Origin: Treponema sp. | Lineage (GTDB): Bacteria; Spirochaetota; Spirochaetia; Treponematales; Breznakiellaceae | DNA: 6,400 bases | Assembly: GCA_031284105.1 (NCBI GenBank) | Contig: JAITAN010000233.1 | Span: forward strand, 1-6,400 | Direction of reading: 5' to 3' | Shown here: piece by piece, positions 1 through 5,225 of the stretch | Numbering within the stretch: the first letter of the stretch is position 1 | Layout: each line of letters opens with the position of its first letter | Made by a program: the position numbers and the translations under genes | Notes under the pieces: model-generated | Databases searched by the model: none | The model's input: the letters and a program-made list of their open reading frames with translations, nothing else | What the model was told of the DNA's origin: nothing

Positions 1-2
1 AT

Positions 3-197
3 GCGGTAACCGCGGGGAATAGAATGCCGGCCGCCTTCAGGCCGCCGAGAGGCAACGCGCCGGACGCGGGTGAGGGGCGGGCGCCGCCGAAAACTATCGG
101 AATTCGGAAGCATACGGGCGCTCTGTTGATGGAGAGGGCGTACGAAGACGGACAAACCCGGCGTACGGCGCGGGAATTGGGATATACCTCTGGGTGA
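3..197 (+). pseudogene. IS5-family-like transposase, C-terminal fragment (5' end outside the window)
   Basis: The frame is open from the left edge to a TGA at 195-197 and encodes 64 residues that continue from outside the window. The stretch reads GNAPDAGEGR, then LLMERAYEDGQTRRTARELG. This matches the region of IS5-type DDE transposases around the second catalytic aspartate, usually written GNxHDAxEGR ... LLMDRAYEDxxTRxxAxELGF. Two things suggest decay. The residue that is normally the catalytic Asp in LMDRAYE is Glu here. The usual continuation after ELGY (a VVPPKxNR motif, the PWEYD and RRNExER segments with the catalytic Glu, roughly 80 residues) is replaced by a stop and unrelated sequence. 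The fragment is much richer in GC than the genes to its right, which fits acquired DNA. Only family level can be assigned. The upstream part of the element is not visible. Confidence 0.7.
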
Positions 198-344
198 ATA
201 CGCGCCTAGGAGTGCGCTCTGAGTTCAAACCCACGGCCCGGTCCGAAAGCGCCTAACGCAACCGGCAGCGAGAAGGAGGAATGACGCTGCCGGTATCTGA
301 TCCCTGATGGTGATCGGTTATACGTCGGGGGGATAACTCGCGCC
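198..344. other. Intergenic stretch with no convincing gene between the transposase remnant and the GNAT gene
   Basis: No frame gives a recognisable protein here. The + frames hold several stops (for example TAA at 254-256), and a short minus-strand frame that crosses the stretch overlaps the end of the GNAT gene and looks like a shadow. The missing part of the transposase is not found in any frame. The stretch stays GC-rich up to about 300 and then drifts toward AT near 345. Its only clear structure is the hairpin at 261-294. It lies downstream of the minus-strand operon, but no hairpin followed by a U run, as in an intrinsic terminator, was found for the GNAT transcript. Confidence 0.6.
261..294. 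repeat. Perfect 10-bp inverted repeat with an AGGAGG loop
   Basis: ACCGGCAGCG at 261-270 pairs perfectly with CGCTGCCGGT at 285-294, around the 14-nt loop AGAAGGAGGAATGA. On the + strand the loop contains a strong Shine-Dalgarno-like AGGAGG followed closely by ATG at 281. The frame from that ATG is only eight codons long (MTLPVSDP, then TGA). Neither strand has a U run after the stem, so it is not a textbook intrinsic terminator. It could still protect or end the 3' end of the minus-strand GNAT transcript, or be part of a structured element such as a decayed recombination site. Confidence 0.65.
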
Positions 345-1262
345 TTAAAAATAACTAATTTTGTAATCGCCATCAGCTTTGAAACCAATCTTGCCGTACA
401 TATTGCGAGCTATAGGTTTGTCCTTTTTGACAAATAGACTTACCTGTTTACCTTCATCAAGCAGTCCTTGCACAAAAACAGCGGTCATGCGTGTGGCTAT
501 GCCCCTTTCCCGATACAAAGGGTGGACGTAAACCCCGCCTATCTGAAACCATGAAGGCGTAACCGCGTTTGTATTGATCTTTCCCACAACCCGCCCGCCG
601 AGTTCCGCAATCAGAATACGTTCATGCCTCACGATGCGTTCTAGGATCATGCGGCATACGGCGGGATCGAACTTCCCGTGCTTTGTCAGAACTTCTTCCT
701 GTTCATAGCCTGCTTGCAATGGAAAAAGGCTGTTAATATCGGAGGGTCCGGGCTGCCGGATAATGAGTCCCGCGGGACCGGCGTAAAGGTTTTGCGCCGG
801 CGGCACGGCCGCGCTTACCATAAAATCGTAGTCAATGTATTCAATGGGATGTAATCCGAATCCTGCCGCGTATCGCTCCAAAATTTCAACATCACGCGCT
901 TTGCCATGAAACACATGAAAGGGCGTATCCATACGGATTTTTTTGAAATCATTTCTTTTCAATCGTTCAATTTTTTCAACTTTTTCAACAATATCGTCAA
1001 AAACAGGATACACGGTAGGTCCATTTTGTACCACCGCACCCTGAATAACGCCATGTTCTTTCAGTATCCACGCATGGACCGCTTTTTTCTTCTGCTCTTC
1101 GATAGCCTGTAGACATTTTGCATACACCGCGACAGAGAAGGGCAGCTTTTTTTCAAGAAAATCCGCAATCAGAATTGTTGCCGTTACCGGTTCCCATTTT
1201 TTCTCATTTTTATCAGATATGCCGGTTTCTTTAAAAAAGCCATTGTTCTTAAAAAGAGTCAT
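345..1262 (-). CDS. GNAT family N-acetyltransferase (FR47-like) with an extra N-terminal domain
   Basis: This 305-residue protein carries an acetyl-CoA-dependent acetyltransferase fold in its C-terminal half. The start of that fold is visible at LIIRQPGPSDI (about 166-176). IAELGGRVVGK (218-228) forms the central strands. VYVHPLYRERGIAT (244-257) is motif A, with the R-x-x-G-x-A pyrophosphate-binding loop at 251-256. ARNMYGKIGF (285-294) is the usual C-terminal motif. The first 160 residues form a separate domain that I do not recognise, with a charged helix rich in VEK/IER near 92-103. The substrate is unknown. The chosen ATG at 1260-1262 shares one base with the stop of the hexosaminidase gene (TAATG), so translation is probably coupled by reinitiation; no Shine-Dalgarno sequence is obvious. 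A TTG five codons upstream would be an alternative. Sharing a transcript with nagZ hints at amino-sugar or cell-wall metabolism, but that is only inference. Confidence 0.85.
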   Translation of the reverse strand: MTLFKNNGFFKETGISDKNEKKWEPVTATILIADFLEKKLPFSVAVYAKCLQAIEEQKKKAVHAWILKEHGVIQGAVVQNGPTVYPVFDDIVEKVEKIERLKRNDFKKIRMDTPFHVFHGKARDVEILERYAAGFGLHPIEYIDYDFMVSAAVPPAQNLYAGPAGLIIRQPGPSDINSLFPLQAGYEQEEVLTKHGKFDPAVCRMILERIVRHERILIAELGGRVVGKINTNAVTPSWFQIGGVYVHPLYRERGIATRMTAVFVQGLLDEGKQVSLFVKKDKPIARNMYGKIGFKADGDYKISYF

Positions 1263-2920
1263 TACGGCGCGATCCAACGCGGCTCGTTGAGGGAGAACGG
1301 CAGCTTTCCTTGTGCGTTAATACGTCCTATCAAAACGGAGAAGCCGGCGATAAATGATTCGTTTGCGTAACTGTACACCGCTATCGCTCCATCTACCCAC
1401 GGCGTTCCATCCAGATATACGGGCGTCAGTACGGAAAAAACGATGATTTTTTTCTTGAGCGGTTCAAGCGCGCGCAAAAAACGCAAACCCGCGGCATCCG
1501 AAAGACAGAATATGATGGTGTCCGCTGCCCTGGCATAAGACAGAAAATCATTAATACCGAAATCTTCCGAATACCAGTAGGATTTTGCCGCCGGATACGC
1601 GGCTTTTCCCTGCTTGAAAAAGTCCAGATACTGCCCGGTAAGCAGTACATTTCCCGCGTCCTTCGGCAGCAGGGGGAAAGGCGCATCTTTTATCACCGTA
1701 ACGCTCCGCGCGGCCAAGTCCAAAAAGAAAACGGCGCCTTCGGGATCGGGCAAGTTTTTCTTGACTTTTTCCACATCGGGAATATAGGGAACGGCTTTTT
1801 CACCCCTTAAATACGTTAATTTCACTTCCAACACCCGCCGCGCCGCATCTTGTACCCGCGCTTTGAATTCCGGCTCGTCCTTCATCGATGAAAGAAGCAA
1901 GGTCCATACCGGATCGAACAAAAGCGGCGTTTTTGAAAGCATGATAATGTCGTTTCCGGCGACAATCGCCTGTTTTGCCGCTTTGGAAAGACTGCCGGCG
2001 CTCATAGTGGCTCCATTCATCATAAGATCGTCGGTGATGATAAGCCCTTGAAACCCTATTTTTTCACGCAGGATGTCATTCAAGAACCATGATGAAAGGG
2101 ATGCCGGTATGTTGCCCGCCTGCGTATTTGGAAAGGCGAGGTGCCCGCTCATAACAGCCGGTAGTTTTTCCTTCACAAGCATTCTGTACGGGACGAGTTC
2201 CCGGCTCCAAAGCATCTCAATATCCGCCTCAATCTTTGGGAGGATGCCGTGCGAATCAAGGTCCGTGTCCCCATGTCCGGGGAAATGCTTTGCAGTCGGA
2301 ATGATGCCCATGGCAAGCTGCCCTTTCATAAATGCAGCGCCGAGGATACCGGTTGTTACCGGATCCGCACCGAACGCCCTTGGCCCAATCAGTACCGAGT
2401 TGCGGTTCGTGTACAGGTCAACGGTAGGCGCAAAGTTCATATTGATGCCTAGAAGCGCAAGTTCTTTGCCGATGTAATACCCGGCCCAGAACGAGTCTTG
2501 CGGATAGCCCGACGCCCCTATCGCCATATTGCCGGGCGTTTCGCTGGTTGCGCCTTTTACATGCCTGATCCACCCGCCTTCCTGATCCGTCGCCACGAGA
2601 AGGGGTATCTGGTATGCGCCTTTGAGGGATTCCTTCTGAAGCTCCCCTACCGTTACGGCAAGCCGTATGGTGTCATTCGTGTTCCAGCCGAATATTTTTA
2701 CCCCGCCTAGATTCTTGTCCTTGATCCAGTCCATGATGAGCGGCGAAGGTTCCGCCCCGACCCATCCAAGCATGAACGTTTGCGCCAACATCTGCTCATC
2801 GGTCATATCCGCAACTATAGCGGCCGCGAGCTTCTTTGGATCGCCCGCGTCGTTAAAGGATAATGAAAAAAGATGCGGAGGAAACAGCGCGAGACATAGA
2901 CATATTTTCAAGGTGTCCAT
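1262..2920 (-). CDS. nagZ: Secreted beta-N-acetylhexosaminidase, glycoside hydrolase family 3 (NagZ-like)
   Basis: GH3 hexosaminidases of this group release terminal beta-N-acetylglucosamine, typically from muropeptides during cell-wall turnover. In this 552-residue protein, residues 1-22 form a short signal peptide (Lys5, then a hydrophobic core), so it probably acts outside the cytoplasm. The TIM barrel follows, with TDQEGG at 111-116, GPRAFG at 179-184, and KHFPGHGDTDLDSHG at 211-225, the NagZ signature. It contains the Asp222-His224 dyad that acts as acid/base in this family. ITDDLMM at 295-301 contains the expected nucleophile Asp297. A second domain, about 390-552, ends with a typical GH3 C-terminal segment (GRINAQGKLPF). 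The length resembles the longer two-domain enzymes of Gram-positive bacteria rather than the roughly 340-residue cytoplasmic enzymes of enterobacteria. I chose the ATG at 2918-2920 because GAGGA lies five bases upstream. An in-frame ATG at 2930-2932 lacks a ribosome binding site and would add four residues. Confidence 0.9.
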   Translation of the reverse strand: MDTLKICLCLALFPPHLFSLSFNDAGDPKKLAAAIVADMTDEQMLAQTFMLGWVGAEPSPLIMDWIKDKNLGGVKIFGWNTNDTIRLAVTVGELQKESLKGAYQIPLLVATDQEGGWIRHVKGATSETPGNMAIGASGYPQDSFWAGYYIGKELALLGINMNFAPTVDLYTNRNSVLIGPRAFGADPVTTGILGAAFMKGQLAMGIIPTAKHFPGHGDTDLDSHGILPKIEADIEMLWSRELVPYRMLVKEKLPAVMSGHLAFPNTQAGNIPASLSSWFLNDILREKIGFQGLIITDDLMMNGATMSAGSLSKAAKQAIVAGNDIIMLSKTPLLFDPVWTLLLSSMKDEPEFKARVQDAARRVLEVKLTYLRGEKAVPYIPDVEKVKKNLPDPEGAVFFLDLAARSVTVIKDAPFPLLPKDAGNVLLTGQYLDFFKQGKAAYPAAKSYWYSEDFGINDFLSYARAADTIIFCLSDAAGLRFLRALEPLKKKIIVFSVLTPVYLDGTPWVDGAIAVYSYANESFIAGFSVLIGRINAQGKLPFSLNEPRWIAP

Positions 2921-2925
2921 GGTTG

Positions 2926-2930
2926 TCCTC
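2926..2930 (-). promoter_or_regulatory. Ribosome binding site deciding the nagZ start
   Basis: GAGGA on the minus strand lies five bases before the ATG at 2918-2920. It overlaps the ATGA that joins an alternative nagZ ATG with the stop of the small upstream frame. The site favours the inner ATG as the nagZ start and would let ribosomes that finish the upstream frame restart here. Confidence 0.6.
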
Positions 2931-3093
2931 ATTTATCGCCGCTAATAAACGGACCGGATACATCGGCGTCGATAAGGTGTTTTTTATACGTTTCTTCAAG
3001 GCGCAGGTCAGCCCATGCGTTATAACGGCACGTCCCGTAAGTTATTTTTTTACATTTTCCCGGCGTGTTCTTTCTATCATACGTAAACTGCAA
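2929..3093 (-). CDS. Possible 54-residue small protein bridging the radical SAM and nagZ genes
   Basis: The frame begins at a TTG (3091-3093) with GAGG six bases upstream (3100-3103), overlaps the last 17 bases of the radical SAM gene, and ends with a TGA that overlaps the first possible ATG of nagZ (ATGA). The product starts MQFTYDRKNTPGKCKK and ends DLRLEETYKKHLIDADVSGP followed by FISGDK. The second half has the balanced, soluble composition of a real protein. The first half is less convincing and crosses a run of seven A's. I recognise no family; there is no signal peptide or membrane segment. The good ribosome binding site and the two coupled junctions argue for translation, and they fill what would otherwise be a gap in the operon. 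It could instead be the remnant of a longer gene with a frameshift at the A run, or only a leader frame that carries ribosomes to nagZ. Confidence 0.4.
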   Translation of the reverse strand: MQFTYDRKNTPGKCKKITYGTCRYNAWADLRLEETYKKHLIDADVSGPFISGDK

Positions 3094-3895
3094 CAGGCAC
3101 CTCAACACCGGTGGCGATAAGCTTTTGTTTTAATGATTTTGCCCTTTTCTCAAGATAGGATTCTGGGGCGGCTTCCGCAAGCGGATCTTCTGCTGAAGGG
3201 CGCAGCTTCCCATAAAGCTGGAATTGTTTGACATTACCGGTTTTAGCCATTTCAAGCGCCAACTCGTTCCACGCCGCTTCTTCCGCCTCTGAAGGCAATG
3301 CGCCGCCGATTGAACACAGCATAGTTTGAAGCGTTACCGGAGATCCCTGTACGAATTCTTTTATTTTTGCGATGAGTTTGTCAAAGGCGATTGCCGATCT
3401 GTTGATGATGCGGTACCATTCTTCAGTACCTGCATCGAGTTTAAGCCACACATTAAGCCCGTATGAAACTATTACTTTCCGTAAATACGAAAATATCTCA
3501 TTTTGAAATAAACCCGCTCCGCAGGTGATCACTACGAGTCGTGTTTCCGGCGTTACTTTTTTTTGAATACTGCGGGCGACTTCCACTACTTTTCTAAAAT
3601 GGGGGGATAGGGTCGGCTCCCCATTACCCGAAAAGCAAATATCTTGCGGCAAAATACTGTGGTATTGTACGCTATTAATGGCATACATCAATTCCTTTTT
3701 GAACGTTTCCATAGTGAACGTACCGGTCGTTGAAAAAGGAAAAACTTCACAGTAGGGACAATTAAAAGCGCACACTTTTTTATCGGGAAAGAGGTTTATC
3801 CCTATGGACAAGCCGCCCGAACGCCGGGAATATACCGGATATATAAGGCTACCGTTTTCGCGGTTACGATGGTTTTCAACAGGAAAAATAGTCAT
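3077..3895 (-). CDS. Radical SAM protein (COG0731-like), substrate unknown
   Basis: This 272-residue cytoplasmic protein binds a 4Fe-4S cluster that splits S-adenosylmethionine to make a radical. The cluster ligands are in VCAFNCPYCEVF at 41-52: Cys42, Cys46 and Cys49 in the C-x3-C-x2-C pattern. FSGNGEPTL at 88-96 is the SAM-binding Gly-rich and Glu motif and is typical of the COG0731 group of Fe-S oxidoreductases. LKLDAG at 151-156 is another core strand of the partial TIM barrel. I see no SPASM or second cluster domain, and the length fits a single-domain member. The reaction cannot be named from the sequence. The ATG lies directly downstream of a promoter and has no Shine-Dalgarno sequence, so translation is probably leaderless. 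It is the first gene of the minus-strand operon that continues into nagZ and the acetyltransferase. Confidence 0.85.
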   Translation of the reverse strand: MTIFPVENHRNRENGSLIYPVYSRRSGGLSIGINLFPDKKVCAFNCPYCEVFPFSTTGTFTMETFKKELMYAINSVQYHSILPQDICFSGNGEPTLSPHFRKVVEVARSIQKKVTPETRLVVITCGAGLFQNEIFSYLRKVIVSYGLNVWLKLDAGTEEWYRIINRSAIAFDKLIAKIKEFVQGSPVTLQTMLCSIGGALPSEAEEAAWNELALEMAKTGNVKQFQLYGKLRPSAEDPLAEAAPESYLEKRAKSLKQKLIATGVEVPVAVYV

Positions 3896-3900
3896 GCTAT

Positions 3901-3929
3901 ATTATTATAACTTACGCATAAGTTGTCAA
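3901..3929 (-). promoter_or_regulatory. Promoter of the radical SAM-nagZ-GNAT operon
   Basis: On the minus strand a consensus TTGACA (3929-3924) is followed after 17 bases by AATAAT (3906-3901), one base off the sigma70 -10 consensus. A perfect TATAAT at 3909-3904 is also present, but with a spacer of only 14 bases. With the 17-base spacing, transcription would begin at about 3893-3895, on or next to the ATG of the radical SAM gene. There is then no room for a leader or a ribosome binding site. Confidence 0.6.
3909..3924. promoter_or_regulatory. Palindromic operator candidate in the minus-strand promoter
   Basis: AACTTA-CGCA-TAAGTT is a perfect inverted repeat with 6-bp arms and a 4-base centre. 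It lies between the -35 and -10 boxes of the radical SAM promoter and touches the -35 box. A dimeric repressor bound here would block RNA polymerase. No regulator gene is in the window, so the cognate protein is unknown. An AT-rich 16-base palindrome can also arise by chance. Confidence 0.4.
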
Positions 3930-3973
3930 TATGGTTGTTTTTAATATGGCTACGGTAATTCTTCAAAAATCGC

Positions 3974-4005
3974 TTGACAAAAGATCGCTCTTTTGTTATT
4001 ATAAT
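3974..4005 (+). promoter_or_regulatory. Promoter of the tRNA-Thr / tRNA-Tyr unit
   Basis: A consensus TTGACA at 3974-3979 is followed after 17 bases by TATTAT (3997-4002). A perfect TATAAT at 4000-4005 has a 20-base spacing. Either way transcription would start at about 4009-4012, some ten bases before the first tRNA. The consensus boxes fit a strong stable-RNA promoter. The same transcript could continue into the hydrolase and poly(A) polymerase genes if the weak terminator after the tRNAs is read through. Confidence 0.75.
3978..3995. promoter_or_regulatory. Palindromic operator candidate in the tRNA promoter spacer
   Basis: CAAAAGA-TCGC-TCTTTTG is a perfect inverted repeat with 7-bp arms and a 4-base centre. 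It starts inside the -35 box and fills the spacer. It has the same layout as the palindrome in the divergent promoter but different arm sequences, so it need not bind the same protein. The centres of the two palindromes are 70 bases apart. Confidence 0.4.
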
Positions 4006-4021
4006 ATTCAATTAAAAATGC

Positions 4022-4094
4022 GCCATCTTAGCTCAGTTGGTAGAGCACTTGACTTGTAATCATGAGGTCCCCGGTTCGAATCCGAGAGATGGCT
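4022..4094 (+). tRNA. tRNA-Thr (anticodon TGT)
   Basis: The cloverleaf is complete. The acceptor stem pairs GCCATCT (4022-4028) with AGATGGC (4087-4093), and the discriminator base is T4094. The D arm is GCTC-AGTTGGTA-GAGC, the anticodon loop CTTGTAA (4053-4059) carries TGT at 4055-4057, and the T loop TTCGAAT (4075-4081) is normal. It reads ACA codons for threonine. CCA is not encoded. Two stem positions are mismatched: T4049 with T4063 in the anticodon stem, and C4071 with A4085 in the T stem. These are unusual for an otherwise canonical tRNA. Confidence 0.93.
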
Positions 4095-4119
4095 CATCCG
4101 GCTAAGAGCAAGTATTTTT

Positions 4120-4201
4120 GGGGAGATTCCAGAGCGGTCAAATGGGGCAGACTGTAAATCTGTTGGCTCAGCCTTCGGAGGTCCGAATCCTTCTCTCCCC
4201 A
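4120..4201 (+). tRNA. tRNA-Tyr (anticodon GTA)
   Basis: The acceptor stem pairs GGGGAGA (4120-4126) with TCTCCCC (4194-4200), and the discriminator base is A4201. The anticodon loop CTGTAAA (4152-4158) carries GTA at 4154-4156. A long variable arm (GGC-TCA-GCC near 4165-4173) marks it as a class II tRNA, as expected for bacterial tRNA-Tyr. It starts 25 bases after tRNA-Thr and is probably processed from the same transcript. CCA is not encoded. The T loop reads TCCGAAT (4182-4188), so the position that should be the pseudouridine at 55 is C4183. The T stem also contains one G-T pair (4178/4192). Confidence 0.93.
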
Positions 4202-4203
4202 TA

Positions 4204-4226
4204 AGGGTTGTAGAGCATCCTTTTTT
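4204..4226 (+). terminator. Weak intrinsic terminator candidate after tRNA-Tyr
   Basis: AGGGT (4204-4208) can pair with ATCCT (4217-4221), including one G-T pair, around an 8-base loop and directly before a run of six T's (4221-4226). The stem is short, so termination would be partial at best, and read-through into the hydrolase gene is likely. Confidence 0.35.
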
Positions 4227-4241
4227 AATGCAAAGAAGTAT

Positions 4242-5204
4242 ATGGATGAAATGCGAAAAAGTGAACAATGGATAGCGTCCGATAACAACGCCGACCTTTT
4301 TGTTCGGCGTTGGTCTCCACCAGATGAAAATGCTCGTGCAGTAGTGAATATTGTACATGGTATGGCGGAACATGGGGAACGGTACAACCGGCTTGCGGAG
4401 CGGCTTACCGCGGAAGGTATCGTTGTATGGGCGGCGGACATGCGCGGGCATGGGAAGACAGCGGATAGTTCGATAAACGATCCGGGACATGGAGGGCTGC
4501 TGGGGCATTGTGCTGATGAAAATGCAATCGACGTGCTTACTTCTGATATTAATGTTGTCAACAATGCCATTATGCGTGAGTATCCCGGGACGCCGGTTTT
4601 CCTGTTTGGGCATTCGTGGGGGTCTTTTCTTACACAAAACTACATTGAAACGTACGGTACCATCCCTCTTGCAGGCTGCATTCTTTCCGGGACTCGAGGA
4701 CCGGATGGTTTACTTATTGCCGCCAGTAAGCCGGTTATGAGTTTTCTTGCTGCGCTTCGAGGCTGCCGTAATCCATCGAAACTGGCGTATGCGCTCGCGA
4801 TTGGTCCATATAACCGTCCGTTTAAGCCGAATCGTACGGCAGTTGATTGGCTCTCCCGCGATGATGAGGAAGTTAACGCCTATGTTGCCGATAAACTGTG
4901 CGGCAATATGAGTTCAGTAGGCTTTTTCAAAGATTTGTCCATTCTCCTGAATAAGATACATAAGAAAGAATCGCTCTCTAACATAAGGCAAAACCTTCCC
5001 ATATATATTGTGGGCGGCAGCGCGGATCCGGTTGGCGATATGGGAAAAAGTCCTACGGCGCTGGTAGACGCCTACCGTAGTTTGGGCATACAAGACTTGG
5101 AGTTTGCGCTTTACCCGGACGCACGGCATGAAATGTTGAATGAAACCAACAGAGAAGAAGTTATCAATAACCTGATAACGTGGTTAATGCGTCATATTGC
5201 GTGA
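4242..5204 (+). CDS. Alpha/beta hydrolase, monoacylglycerol lipase / serine aminopeptidase S33 type
   Basis: This 320-residue protein has the complete signature of the lysophospholipase/monoacylglycerol lipase branch of alpha/beta hydrolases. VHGMAEH at 38-44 forms the oxyanion hole, DMRGHGKT at 66-73 is the conserved turn after strand 4, and GHSWGS at 123-128 is the nucleophile elbow with Ser125. GGSADPVG at 258-265 provides the acid Asp262, and DARHEMLNE at 293-301 provides the catalytic His296. A cap region of about 150-245 lies between. There is no signal peptide, so it should act in the cytoplasm on a lipid or acyl ester; the exact substrate cannot be read from the sequence. It is not clearly PldB or PIP. 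The ATG at 4242 has only a weak purine-rich AAAGAAG upstream. A second ATG three codons later is possible. The poly(A) polymerase-like gene follows 21 bases downstream on the same strand. Confidence 0.88.
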   Translation: MDEMRKSEQWIASDNNADLFVRRWSPPDENARAVVNIVHGMAEHGERYNRLAERLTAEGIVVWAADMRGHGKTADSSINDPGHGGLLGHCADENAIDVLTSDINVVNNAIMREYPGTPVFLFGHSWGSFLTQNYIETYGTIPLAGCILSGTRGPDGLLIAASKPVMSFLAALRGCRNPSKLAYALAIGPYNRPFKPNRTAVDWLSRDDEEVNAYVADKLCGNMSSVGFFKDLSILLNKIHKKESLSNIRQNLPIYIVGGSADPVGDMGKSPTALVDAYRSLGIQDLEFALYPDARHEMLNETNREEVINNLITWLMRHIA

Positions 5205-5215
5205 AAAGGAACATA

Positions 5216-5220
5216 AGAGG
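5216..5220 (+). promoter_or_regulatory. Ribosome binding site for the TTG start of pcnB
   Basis: AGAGG ends five bases before TTG 5226-5228. An in-frame TAA at 5214-5216 rules out any earlier start, and no ATG follows in the frame before the nucleotidyltransferase core. The site therefore supports TTG as the initiation codon. Confidence 0.7.
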
Positions 5221-5225
5221 CAACT

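Noticed and set aside
198..330. GC-rich stretch considered as RNase P RNA, tmRNA, SRP RNA or a group II intron end
   Set aside because: None of the conserved core sequences of these RNAs could be found on either strand, and the left part is explained as transposase coding sequence.
206..388. Minus-strand 60-codon frame across the GNAT 3' end
   Set aside because: It overlaps the certain C-terminus of the GNAT protein in another frame, has a composition unlike the neighbours, and has no recognisable motif or ribosome binding site.
2073..2477. Plus-strand 134-codon frame inside nagZ
   Set aside because: It is antisense to the catalytic core of nagZ, which is supported by its GH3 motifs. The frame has no motif of its own.
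2863..3120. Plus-strand 85-codon frame between nagZ and the radical SAM gene
   Set aside because: It is the exact antisense register of the small minus-strand frame and overlaps the start of nagZ. There is no ribosome binding site and no motif.
4095..4119. Spacer between the two tRNAs considered as a third RNA or a terminator
   Set aside because: It is only 25 bases long with no stable hairpin. It is best explained as a processed spacer.
4008..4637. Minus-strand frames of 209 and 158 codons across the tRNAs and the hydrolase start
   Set aside because: They run antisense through two certain tRNA genes and the hydrolase N-terminus. Their sequence is a shadow of those features.
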